56,706 nt of DNA from Bacteroidales bacterium (lineage in GTDB: Bacteria; Bacteroidota; Bacteroidia; Bacteroidales; VadinHA17): assembly GCA_025454815.1 (NCBI GenBank), contig JALONR010000021.1:1-56706 (forward strand). Direction: 5' to 3'. Position numbers and translations under genes: made by a program. Shown here one piece after another: positions 24,437 to 33,401 of the stretch (position 1 is the first letter of the stretch; each line of letters begins with the position of its first letter). The notes beneath the pieces are model-generated. The model made no database searches. It had not been told where the DNA came from and saw nothing but the letters and a program-made list of their open reading frames with translations.

Positions 24437-26914
24437 TCATATATCCAGTTCCACCAGAGTTATCCCTGCGCCGCCCCGGTCAACATGTTCGTCTGTGGCG
24501 TTTCTTACCGCCCCGGTTGACTCCAGGTACTGCCTTATCATCTGCCTGAGGATGCCGTTGCCCTTGCCGTGGAGTATCCGCAGGTTCCGGTACTGTATCA
24601 TCAGTGCTGTATCAATGAAATCCTGCACTACCTGCAGCGCCTCCTCGGTACGCATGCCACGTACATCGATCTCGGGGTTGAACTGGTTTCTGCGGGCGGT
24701 AAGCGACCAGTCTACCTTCTGTTGCGTACGTCCGGCCGAGGCGGCCTTCTTCTGCTCCTCGGCACTTACCGGTTCCGTCATGCTGATATCAACATTCATC
24801 TTCAGGCTGCCGGAGACCACCTGTACCTTTTGGCCGCGTATTTCGGTGACCTGTGCCACGGTATCGGTGCCGGCGATCTTCACATAGTCGCCAGGTGCCA
24901 GGTCTCTCTTTTTCTTTTTAACCGGCGGAGTTGGTTCCTTCTTTGCAGTAATCCTTTTGACAATGCTTGCAGCAGGAGTATCCTTCCCCGGTTTTGGTGC
25001 CATTGGGATTTCAGCATGTTTTTCCTCCTTTTCGAGGTGTTCACGGAACGTGTCAAGTTCCTCGCGTACCTCCCTGGTTTTCTCCTTCTCTGCCTGTGTC
25101 TCGCGGATGGTGCGGATGGTGTTTTCGATCATCCTGTTGGTGTCGCGAAGCATCTCCTCGGCCTTGCTTTTTGCCTGGGTGATAATCTCCTTCTTCTGTG
25201 TCTTTATGTCACCAATTTGGGCCTCATATGTGGCAATCAGTTCCTCGAGCCGTTTCTCATGGCGCCGGACTGCCTCCCGTTTTTTCTCCCAGTACCGCTT
25301 GTCACGGGCAATCTCGCGCAGGTTCCTGTCAAAGTCCACGTTCCCCTCTCCTGCCCTTGAGGCAGCATCAGCCAGGATTTCCTGCGGCAGTCCTATTTTC
25401 TTCGCAATCTCAAAAGCGAAAGAGCTTCCCGGCTTCCCCTGGTCGAGGCGGAAGAGAGGCTGCATAAGCTGGTTGTCAAAGGCCATGGCCCCGTTGCTTA
25501 TCCCCTCCTGTGAGGTGGCAAAGTGCTTCAGGTTGGTGTAGTGGGTTGTAATCACCCCGTATGCTCCGCGATGGTTCAGCTCGGCTAGAATTGCTTCGGC
25601 CAGTGCTCCTCCGAGAACAGGTTCGGTTCCGGTTCCGAACTCATCGATCATCACCAGTGACCTGTCATCGGCATGCCTGAGCATATGCTTCATGTTTATA
25701 AGATGTGAGCTGTATGTGCTCAGGTCATTCTCGAGGCTCTGTTCATCGCCGATATCGATAAAGAACTTGCTGAAGATTCCTGCCTCGGTCCCCTCTCCCA
25801 CAGGGATTGTCATGCCACACTGCAGCATATACTGCACGAGAGCCACAGTCTTGAGACAGACTGATTTCCCACCTGCATTGGGGCCGGAGATCACCAGTAT
25901 CCTCTCACGGCTGTCGATGGTTATTGTCAGCGGCACCACCTCGCGGCCTGCAGTCCGGGCAAATGAGAGGGTCAGCAGCGGATGGCGTGCATTGATCCAC
26001 CTGATGTGGGGTGTTTCCGCCACCGCCGGCATGATGCAACCCAGCCTGTTGCCGAAGAGAGCCTTGGCCCTAATAAAGTCTATCTCTGCCAGGAAACTGC
26101 AGTTCTCCTCAAGGTCATCTATATATGGCCTGATGGTGTCAGCAAGTGCTGTCAGTATGCGGACTATCTCCCGTTTCTCCTGATGTTCAAGTTCAGTGAT
26201 CTCGTTGTTCAATTCGACAACCTCGGCCGGTTCGATAAATACTGTTTTTCCGGTTGCAGATTCATCATGGACAAATCCCCTGATCCCCCTCTTGTTCGAC
26301 GCGCTGACCGGGATCACTCCCCTGCCGTTCCGCACTGCCACTGTCACATCACGGTCCACGATACCGTCAGCCTGTGCCTGGCGCAGCACTGAATGGAGCT
26401 TCCTGACAGCAGCGAGGTTCTTTGAAGCAAGCCCGGCACGGATGGTTTTAAGTGCCGGTGAAGCGCTGTCACGCACCTTGCCCTCCTTGTCTACTATACG
26501 GTCGATGGTTTCCGCAACAAAAGGATAATATACCACCCTGCCGGCCAGTTCTGTCAGCAGCGGGTAACGCCCATCCTTCCTGTTCTTAAAGAAACCGATG
26601 ATCTTCCTTATGGTATCGAGTGATCCCCTCAGGGCCACCACCTCTTCAACCTCCGGGAAGGTTCCCTCTATTCTCAGCTTCTCCAGGGTGGCATAAGGAT
26701 CATTGTAGTTATCTGACGGAAAAGGTTCGGCATTTGAGAGTACCTGCTGAAACTCAGATGTGAGGGCAAGCCTTCTCCTTACCTCCGCGGAAGCAAAGGC
26801 GACTCCCATTGCCTCCACCCTCCTGGCGCCGGCGTTGCTGAGACAGTTGCCTGCCAGCAGTTCCCTGATGCGGTCAAAGCCGATTTTCGGTTCGTATGTA
26901 TCCGGATAGATCAT
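24437..26914 (-). CDS. mutS2: Endonuclease MutS2
   Basis: An 825-residue MutS2-family protein. It acts on recombination intermediates or stalled ribosomes, not on ordinary mismatch repair. The start is set at the ATG at 26914 (MIYPDTYEPKIGFDRIREL); the ORF's upstream GTG at 26935 adds seven unlikely residues. Order of domains: a helical core region (about 1-270); a MutS ATPase with Walker A ISGPNAGGKSVCLK (about 340-355), SSFSTHL-like DLSTYSSHLINMKH and MIDEFGTGTEP; a long coiled coil (about 510-640); a KOW-like strand region (APGDYVKIAGTD); and a C-terminal Smr nuclease domain with DVRGMRTEEALQVVQDF and LRILHGKGNGILR. Full length, no disruption. Confidence 0.95.
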   Translation of the reverse strand: MIYPDTYEPKIGFDRIRELLAGNCLSNAGARRVEAMGVAFASAEVRRRLALTSEFQQVLSNAEPFPSDNYNDPYATLEKLRIEGTFPEVEEVVALRGSLDTIRKIIGFFKNRKDGRYPLLTELAGRVVYYPFVAETIDRIVDKEGKVRDSASPALKTIRAGLASKNLAAVRKLHSVLRQAQADGIVDRDVTVAVRNGRGVIPVSASNKRGIRGFVHDESATGKTVFIEPAEVVELNNEITELEHQEKREIVRILTALADTIRPYIDDLEENCSFLAEIDFIRAKALFGNRLGCIMPAVAETPHIRWINARHPLLTLSFARTAGREVVPLTITIDSRERILVISGPNAGGKSVCLKTVALVQYMLQCGMTIPVGEGTEAGIFSKFFIDIGDEQSLENDLSTYSSHLINMKHMLRHADDRSLVMIDEFGTGTEPVLGGALAEAILAELNHRGAYGVITTHYTNLKHFATSQEGISNGAMAFDNQLMQPLFRLDQGKPGSSFAFEIAKKIGLPQEILADAASRAGEGNVDFDRNLREIARDKRYWEKKREAVRRHEKRLEELIATYEAQIGDIKTQKKEIITQAKSKAEEMLRDTNRMIENTIRTIRETQAEKEKTREVREELDTFREHLEKEEKHAEIPMAPKPGKDTPAASIVKRITAKKEPTPPVKKKKRDLAPGDYVKIAGTDTVAQVTEIRGQKVQVVSGSLKMNVDISMTEPVSAEEQKKAASAGRTQQKVDWSLTARRNQFNPEIDVRGMRTEEALQVVQDFIDTALMIQYRNLRILHGKGNGILRQMIRQYLESTGAVRNATDEHVDRGGAGITLVELDI

Positions 26915-27106
26915 TTCATGGCCATTCCAGCACAAAAGTAAAGTTAATTAATGTTAATGCCACACGGGTGTAAAATTTATGAATCTATATTTAATCCCGC
27001 TAAAGGGAAACTATGAACCCGGGTGAACCGCAGCCCTCCAGGGGGCAGGATTCCTGAGCTTCATAATAGTTCCACTCTTTCAATTAAATACGTAATCTTA
27101 AACCGA

Positions 27107-28673
27107 ATGAAAATCCGTTTCGAAAACCTGAGGATGATGCTTGTTGCAGCCATCCTGTTTGCCATGGTAATGCCGGTTGTCTCACAGGAGGTTTCCGTTG
27201 ACCTTGAGGTGGTTTACAAGATCAGGCAGGAAGGCCAGAGAAACTCTGATATTGAGAATCTTGCCTACATCATGACAGACCTTGCCGGACCACGTCTTAC
27301 CGGTTCACAGGGTCTCGACCGGGCGAATGAGATTGCCAGGGCAAAACTGGCAGAGTACGGTTTCGCCAATGTCCGCATAGAGGAGGCAGGTGATTTCAGT
27401 CGCGGTGGCTGGGATTATTCAAAGGCTTATGCTGCCATGGTTCTCCCCTACTACAACAACTTTTCGGTCACACCGGTGGCATGGACTGCCGGAACGGACG
27501 GGATTGGTCAGGGGTGAAGTGGTCCTTGTTGACATCAAGACTGTGGATGATATAGAAAAGTACCGTGGCAAGCTGAAGGGGAAGATCATCATGTCACCCT
27601 CCACCACCCAGTATGAGGTCAGTTTCGAGCCTCTGGCCAGCAGGCTTACCGAAGAGGAGCTGAAGAACCTGGCTATGGCTGATGCCGGCGGCAGGCCTTC
27701 ACGCAGGGTTATGGGCGATTATATGGCCATGCGTGAGTTGAGAAACAAAATAGTTGAGTTTCTCCGGACTGAAGATATATTAATGATAATCAGCCAGGGA
27801 AGTGCCTTCAACATTCCGAGGTCATCAGGTGCATCGTATGACGGCAAGGGTGCTCCCCAGGTGAGTGAGATCAATATCCCCCTTGAGCCCTATGGCCGGA
27901 TGGAGAGGATGCTCCGAAACGGTGAGAAAGTTGAGGTGGAGGCCGAAGTAAAAGCAGAGTTCACCCCGGGTAGAAAGATTTACAATGTCATTGCCGAAAT
28001 TCCCGGAACCGATCCAAAGCTGAAGGACCAGGTGGTCCTCCTGGGTGCACATATTGACTCATGGCATGGTGGCACCGGTGCAGCAGACAATGCCTCAGGC
28101 TGTATTGTCATGATGGAGGCGCTGAGGATACTGAAAGCAATTGATTCCAGACCACGCAGAACTATTCGTATTGCCCTCTGGGGCGGCGAGGAACAGGGTC
28201 TCCTCGGCTCACGCGGATATGTTTCGAAATATCTCTTTGACAGGGAGAAGAGTGAGAAGAAAGCCGGATTTGATAAGTTTTCAGTTTACTTCAACATGGA
28301 CAACGGCACAGGACGGTACCGCGGTATCTACCTTCAGGAGAACAACCTTGCAAGACCGCTGTTCGAAGAGTGGATGGAGCCTGTGAAGGACATGGGATTC
28401 AACACGATCACCATACGTAACACCGGTGGTACAGACCACCAGAGCTTTGACGGGGCAGGCCTCCCGGGGTTCCAGTTCATACAGGATGAGATTGAGTATG
28501 GCCGCGGGTACCACACCCTGGCAGACACCCGTGAGCGTCTCCTGGTTCCGGACCTGAGGCACAATGCAATAATAACGGCATGGCTTGCCTGGAATGCTGC
28601 GATGGATGACCAGCTCTTCCCCCGCAAGCCCGAGATGAAATCAACGCAACAGAGGTCGCCCTTCGGATTCTGA
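27107..28673 (+). pseudogene. M28 zinc peptidase interrupted by a +1 frameshift
   Basis: A secreted M28 aminopeptidase split over two frames. The first part starts at 27107 with a signal peptide (VAAILFAMVMPVVSQ). It runs through GPRLTGSQGLDRA and stops at 27517, soon after AWTAGTDG. The second frame continues at LVRGEVVLVD without a start of its own. An extra A at about 27503, between the codons GGG and TTG, explains the break. Removing one base joins them into one protein of about 520 residues. The rest is intact: His in LGAHIDSWHGG, Asp in GAADNASG, the Glu pair in WGGEEQGLLGS, Asp in YFNMDNGTG and His in GGTDHQSFDG. Either a recent pseudogene or a one-base sequencing/assembly error. Confidence 0.85.
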
Positions 28674-28780
28674 TCTCTGATATGGCCATCAGGAATGCAC
28701 TGACCCGGTCTGGTTCACCGGGGTCTGGCCCTGAAAATGGCTTCAATTTTCTGATGTTTTTCTATTCTGTTTGTTACAGC

Positions 28781-28884
28781 AGAGGCTGACCCCGCAAAAG
28801 GTCAGCCTCTCTTTCTTCCGATGTCTGCCGGGCAAAGGTCAGCCTCGCTGATCCCGGTAACTGCCTGGCAAAGGTCAGCCTCTC
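28781..28884 (+). terminator. Hairpin terminator with two extra copies of its 3' arm
   Basis: AGAGGCTGACC (28781-28791) pairs with GGTCAGCCTCT (28800-28810) around an 8-base loop, followed by CTTTCTT. Two more copies of CAAAGGTCAGCCTC lie downstream, near 28833 and 28870, at about 37-base spacing. The last is again followed by TCTCTTTT. The 5' arm could pair with any of the three. It ends the M28 peptidase transcript. The region from 28674 to 28969 holds no gene. Confidence 0.65.
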
Positions 28885-28969
28885 TTTTCATTGCCCCGTA
28901 TCTGATTTTTTTGTAGATTAGACTGGTTCAAACACACAATCCGGAAGTACAGTCTGATCAGGGTATCAT

Positions 28970-31060
28970 ATGCGCCGAGCCAGAATACTTGAGATACTTT
29001 ATCACCCGGCCTTTCTCAGCCTGATAATCTGGCTTGCCTTTACCCTTGCCATACCTCTCTCCTTTTCCAGGTACAGGATTAAGACCGTCAGCGAGGAACT
29101 ACTTCCTCCATGTACTTACTTAGTCTTCTCCGATCTTGATACTGACGGGTCAAGTGAGAGATTAACCATAGACCTGTGTGACAGTGAGCAGACAAAAATT
29201 ATAGTTTACAGGGGAGATAAGGTAATTGAACAATACAATGTACCCTATCATCCTTCCAACATTCAGTCTGTAAGCTTCTATGACTATAATAATGATTCAA
29301 GTAAGGAGGTTTACATATTTACACTTAATGACACCGCGCTTTTCCTAAATGTCCTTGATCCGGTGGGGACGAGAAGAGCTCTGGTTAACAACAGGTTAAT
29401 TGACAAATGGAAGAAGACATCAAGGAGTACTGACAGGCCCAATTTCATACCGGTGGGATTGTCAGAAAATGAAAACGGGCAGGTATCTGACCTGGTTTTC
29501 TGTGTCAGTACAGGCTTCAGTCTTCAGCCAAGAAATATGTACAGGTATATAATAGACATTGATTCACTTATCAAGTCGCCTGAGAGTTTTGCCACCATTG
29601 ACAATTGCGTTGAGATAAACGGGATCGGCCCGTTACCGGGAGATCTGTTCCTCCTTTCGACCCAGGCTACCGGCAATGCTGACAGTGCGGTTTCTTTCAG
29701 TGACTTATCCTCCTGGCTGATGGTGCTGGACAATGACCTTGGATTTGCATTCGAACCGGTAAAAACCGGGAAATATCCTTCAAGGGTTGTAGCAATACCA
29801 TTCAGCACGGACGAAACAGGTGAATATCTTGTCCTGTTTGATTATTTCGGCACAGACAGCACTGGATCAATGTTTTATCTATATGACGAAGCCGGCAACC
29901 GAACCAGGGAACATGCCACAGGGTCTTTTGAGAATTCATTTGGTTATATATTCACAAATGGATCTGACGATGGAAAGTCATTTTATTTCCTTAAGAATCA
30001 CAGTGCCTTGGTGGAGCTTCTGGATGGGGATTTCAACACCCTCGACTCGTATATATTGCCTCCTCTGGCACAATGCAAACCCATTGCCCGTGTAGATGCT
30101 GACCTGGACGGAGACGAAGAATACTTTTTCCTCGGGAGAGGGATCAATGCACTTGTAATCTCCGGATCAGACTTCAGAAGCGCCATCAATCTCAGTCTTG
30201 ATTTTGAAGGGACCAATTTCCTGATTTCGCCGGTGCTGGATCTCGGAGAGAAACCCCTCGTTAACATTCAGCTCGAGAGGCATTCATGGCTGATCAGGTA
30301 TGAGAGGAATCCTCTGTTTTACCTCAGGTGGCCGCTTTACATGGGACTTTACATAATTATCTATTTATTTATCAGTCTGTTGTACAGAACTCAAAAATAC
30401 CGGCTCGAACTAAAGAGAGCAACAGAAAAGGAGCTCGCCTCGCTGCAGATGAAAGCGATCAGGAACCAGATTGAACCGCACTTTACCCTTAATGTTCTGA
30501 ATTCAATAGGCGGCCTTTACCTGACTGAGGAAAACAGGCAGCAGGCAGACTATATTTTCGGAAGGTATGCATCATTGATAAGGCAGACAGTCATCACCTC
30601 TGACAAGATCATTATTCCCCTCGAGGATGAACTTGAATTCGTCAGGAATTACATTGACATAGAACGATTCAGGGCAGGCAACAGTTTTGATTATATCGTG
30701 GATATCGACCCCGGGGTTGACACAGGGATCAGCATTCCGAGAATGCTTGTCTTCACCTTTGCCGAGAATTCCGTCAAGCACGGCATCAGGAAAAAGCCGG
30801 AAGGGGGGATACTGGAAATCAGTGTAAGGCTGAATGGGGGAAATGTAATTGTCACTGTTGAGGACAATGGCCCGGGGTTTGTCAGGGACGCTGCATCTCC
30901 GGCAGGGACAGGCAGGGGTCTGAAAATAGTAAATGAGCTTACTGACCTGTTCCACAGGCTGGAAAAAGTGCGGATCACCTGGTCAGTTGAAAACCGGAAC
31001 GATCATAATCCTTCAGTGACCGGGACTACAGTCATAATCACCATACCGGTCAGTTCATGA
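28970..31060 (+). CDS. LytS-type sensor histidine kinase with a periplasmic FG-GAP-like sensor
   Basis: A 696-residue inner-membrane kinase. TM1 is at about 16-34 and TM2 at about 452-473. The 420-residue periplasmic part carries calcium-loop-like repeats (FSDLDTDGSSE, YDYNNDSSKE, DADLDGDEE), as in FG-GAP/VCBS beta-propellers. The cytoplasmic part is a His_kinase (PF06580-type) module. The phosphoacceptor His504 lies in NQIEPHFTLNVLNSIGG, and the ATPase lid region has FTFAENSVKHGI and VEDNGPGF. These kinases usually pair with a LytTR response regulator. None is adjacent, as the next gene is a convergent peptidase. The ligand is unknown. Leader region 28885-28969 has no clear promoter. Confidence 0.9.
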   Translation: MRRARILEILYHPAFLSLIIWLAFTLAIPLSFSRYRIKTVSEELLPPCTYLVFSDLDTDGSSERLTIDLCDSEQTKIIVYRGDKVIEQYNVPYHPSNIQSVSFYDYNNDSSKEVYIFTLNDTALFLNVLDPVGTRRALVNNRLIDKWKKTSRSTDRPNFIPVGLSENENGQVSDLVFCVSTGFSLQPRNMYRYIIDIDSLIKSPESFATIDNCVEINGIGPLPGDLFLLSTQATGNADSAVSFSDLSSWLMVLDNDLGFAFEPVKTGKYPSRVVAIPFSTDETGEYLVLFDYFGTDSTGSMFYLYDEAGNRTREHATGSFENSFGYIFTNGSDDGKSFYFLKNHSALVELLDGDFNTLDSYILPPLAQCKPIARVDADLDGDEEYFFLGRGINALVISGSDFRSAINLSLDFEGTNFLISPVLDLGEKPLVNIQLERHSWLIRYERNPLFYLRWPLYMGLYIIIYLFISLLYRTQKYRLELKRATEKELASLQMKAIRNQIEPHFTLNVLNSIGGLYLTEENRQQADYIFGRYASLIRQTVITSDKIIIPLEDELEFVRNYIDIERFRAGNSFDYIVDIDPGVDTGISIPRMLVFTFAENSVKHGIRKKPEGGILEISVRLNGGNVIVTVEDNGPGFVRDAASPAGTGRGLKIVNELTDLFHRLEKVRITWSVENRNDHNPSVTGTTVIITIPVSS

Positions 31061-31067
31061 CCTTTTT

Positions 31068-31100
31068 CTTCAGCCCTCCCCGGAGCAGGGAGGGCTGAAG
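31068..31100. repeat. Perfect 13-bp inverted repeat between convergent genes
   Basis: CTTCAGCCCTCCC (31068-31080) and GGGAGGGCTGAAG (31088-31100) form a strong hairpin with a 7-base loop between the kinase and the S9 peptidase ends. There is no U-tract on the transcribed side of either strand, so it is a weak terminator or an mRNA-end stabiliser. Confidence 0.6.
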
Positions 31101-31109
31101 AGGGGTCAA

Positions 31110-33251
31110 TTATTCCTTAATACCTTCCAGGTCAAACATGAAGGCAAACTCCAGGGCGGTGGTCTTAAGCCTTTCAAACCGGCCTGATGCGCCGCCGTGG
31201 CCTGCGGTCATATTGACATCCATGATGAGGATGTTGTCATCGGTTTTCATCTCGCGCAGTTTGGCTACCCACTTGGCTGGCTCCCAGTACTGCACCTGCG
31301 AATCCCAGTATCCTGTGGTTACAAGCAGGTTGGGATAATCCTGTGCCTTCACCTGGTCATAGGGTGAGTACGAAAGCATATAGTCATAGTACTCCTGCTT
31401 GCGCGGATCGCCCCATTCGTCCCATTCAAAGGTTGTGAGAGGGATGGTGGCATCAAGCATTGTGCTGACAACATCAACAAACGGAACCTGTGCAATGATA
31501 CCGTTGTAGAGTTCCGGTTCCATGTTTGCGATTGCTCCCATAAGAAGTCCTCCGGCACTGCCGCCCATGGCATAGAGCTTCTCAGCTGAAGTGTATTTCT
31601 CATTTATCAGGAACCGTGCACAGTCGTTGAAGTCGGTGAATGTGTTGATTTTCTTCAACAGCTTGCCATCCTCGTACCACTGGCGTCCCATTTCGCTTCC
31701 TCCCCTGACATGGGCGATGGCGTAAACGAAGCCCCTGTCAAGCAGGCTTACGATTGTGGAACGGAATGAGGGGTTGGTTGAAGAGCCGTATGAACCATAT
31801 GCATAGAGCAGCATCGGGGCTTTCCCGTCCTGCACAAATCCCTTGCGGTATACAAGTGAGACAGGCACCTGCGTTCCGTCACCTGCGGTAGCCCAGAGGC
31901 GTTTTGACTCATAGTTGTTCTTATCGAATCCGCCAAGTACACTGTCCTGCTTGAGGAGGGTCTTTGCCCTGGCAGCCATGTCATAGTCATATACCGAATT
32001 TGGTGTGGTAAGCGATGAATAGCTGTATCGGAGCAGCGTGGTATTTGCATTCGGATTGACACTTATGCCTGCTGTGTAGGTCTCTTCTCCGAAATCGAGA
32101 AAATGATCCGACCCGTCTGCCAGGCTTATGATCCTCAGGTTGGTGAGACCCTTGATGCGTTCGTCGGCAACCAGGTAATTATCAAATATTTCAAAGCCTT
32201 CGAGCAGTACATCAGGGCGGTGAGGAATTACCTCTTTCCATGAAGCCATTCCGGTTTTGTTCTCCGGGCAGGACATAAGCTTGAAGTTCTTCGCACCGTC
32301 TGCGTTGGTATGAATGTAGAATGTGCCATTGAGGTGTTCGACAGAATAGAGGTGGTCAACCTTCCTGGGTTCGAAAACCTTTACTCCGGCTCCGGGGTTG
32401 GCTGCATCTATCAGTCGCACCTCCGTGGTTAGGGTCTGACTCGAAACGATGGTAATGAATTTTTTGCTCTTTGTCCTGGCCAGATAAACTGAGAAGGTTT
32501 CGTCATCCTCATTGTAGACCACCTTATCCTCGGATGAGGGGGTACCAAGGACATGCATCTTCACAGTTGCGGCCCTGAGGGTTTCGGGGTCCTTGCTGAC
32601 GTAGAGCAGAGTCTTGTTGTCACTTGCCCAGACGCTCTGGCCGGTAGTGTTGATGATATTGTCAGGAAGCAGCTCACCGGTGTTGAGATCCTTGACCTGC
32701 AGGGTATACTGCCTGCGGCTGACATGGTCAACACCATAAGCCAGGAGGTTATTGTCAGGAGATACCGCTGCACCGCCAACACCCGTGTATTCATGCCCTC
32801 CGGCAAGCAGGTTTACGTCAAGCATCACCACAGGCTCGTCAGTGCCGTCTTTTCTCCTGTAGAGCACCGGGTACTCCTTGCCGGGGAAGTATTTTGTATT
32901 GTACCAGTAGCCATTATCAAGGTATGGAACTGTCTCATCGTCCTGCTTTATGCGTCCGGTAAGCTCTTCGAACAGTTTCTTCTGAAACTCGTCGGTGTGT
33001 TTCATGATTGCATCGGCATAGTCATTCTCGGCATTGAGATAAGCCAGTACATTAACAGTCTGTGAGTCTGGCGTCTCAGCATTCTTCTGCTCGTCGCTCA
33101 GGCGCATCCAGAAATAGTTGTCTACCCGTTCGTTGCCGTTGCTTTCAACGACGTACGGGATTTTTTCAGCCACGGGGGGCTGGGGTTTCGTGCCGCAGGA
33201 GGCCAGTATGACGGCTGTGGCGGCTGCAAGGATAAACAGGGTTCTTTTCAT
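31110..33251 (-). CDS. S9 family prolyl oligopeptidase/oligopeptidase B-like lipoprotein
   Basis: A 713-residue serine peptidase that cleaves short peptides. The lipobox (VILASC, Cys19) anchors it in the envelope. The first 420 residues form the beta-propeller that limits access to small substrates (start of the fold: IPYVVESNGNERVDNYFWMR). The alpha/beta-hydrolase part has nucleophile Ser565 in AMGGSAGGLL, Asp in TTGYWDSQVQYWEP and His in TAGHGGASGR. HVRGGSEMGRQWYEDGK is a PtrB-type signature. It has an octamer repeat array 23-102 bases upstream of the start. It is preceded on the same strand by tex. Confidence 0.94.
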   Translation of the reverse strand: MKRTLFILAAATAVILASCGTKPQPPVAEKIPYVVESNGNERVDNYFWMRLSDEQKNAETPDSQTVNVLAYLNAENDYADAIMKHTDEFQKKLFEELTGRIKQDDETVPYLDNGYWYNTKYFPGKEYPVLYRRKDGTDEPVVMLDVNLLAGGHEYTGVGGAAVSPDNNLLAYGVDHVSRRQYTLQVKDLNTGELLPDNIINTTGQSVWASDNKTLLYVSKDPETLRAATVKMHVLGTPSSEDKVVYNEDDETFSVYLARTKSKKFITIVSSQTLTTEVRLIDAANPGAGVKVFEPRKVDHLYSVEHLNGTFYIHTNADGAKNFKLMSCPENKTGMASWKEVIPHRPDVLLEGFEIFDNYLVADERIKGLTNLRIISLADGSDHFLDFGEETYTAGISVNPNANTTLLRYSYSSLTTPNSVYDYDMAARAKTLLKQDSVLGGFDKNNYESKRLWATAGDGTQVPVSLVYRKGFVQDGKAPMLLYAYGSYGSSTNPSFRSTIVSLLDRGFVYAIAHVRGGSEMGRQWYEDGKLLKKINTFTDFNDCARFLINEKYTSAEKLYAMGGSAGGLLMGAIANMEPELYNGIIAQVPFVDVVSTMLDATIPLTTFEWDEWGDPRKQEYYDYMLSYSPYDQVKAQDYPNLLVTTGYWDSQVQYWEPAKWVAKLREMKTDDNILIMDVNMTAGHGGASGRFERLKTTALEFAFMFDLEGIKE

Positions 33252-33273
33252 AAATAATTATTTAAGAGTTATT

Positions 33274-33353
33274 AATGTCTGAATGTATGAATGTCTGAAT
33301 GTATGAGTGTATGAATGTCTGAATGTCTCAAGGTCTGAAGGTCTGAGAGGCTG
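33274..33353. repeat. Ten tandem octamers upstream of the S9 peptidase gene
   Basis: Ten consecutive 8-base units run from 33274 to 33353. The consensus is AATGTCTG. Variants are AATGTATG, AGTGTATG, AATGTCTC, AAGGTCTG and AGAGGCTG. On the gene's strand they lie 23-102 bases before the ATG, just where promoter or leader spacing could be altered by slippage. They sit in the 150-base gap between the tex stop and the peptidase start. Confidence 0.85.
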
Positions 33354-33401
33354 TCGCTTCGCTCTGCCTTGCTGTCTTGCGTTCATGCAGTCTTCTCATA
33401 A

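Noticed and set aside
24018-24440. Long open frames on both strands over the minisatellite
   Set aside because: They arise from the GC-rich repeat, have no homology I recognise, and the predicted proteins are repeat-made Pro/Ser/Ala strings.
31068-31100. Classical intrinsic terminator between the kinase and S9 genes
   Set aside because: The stem is strong, but the T-run is on the wrong side for both strands, so it is listed only as an inverted repeat.
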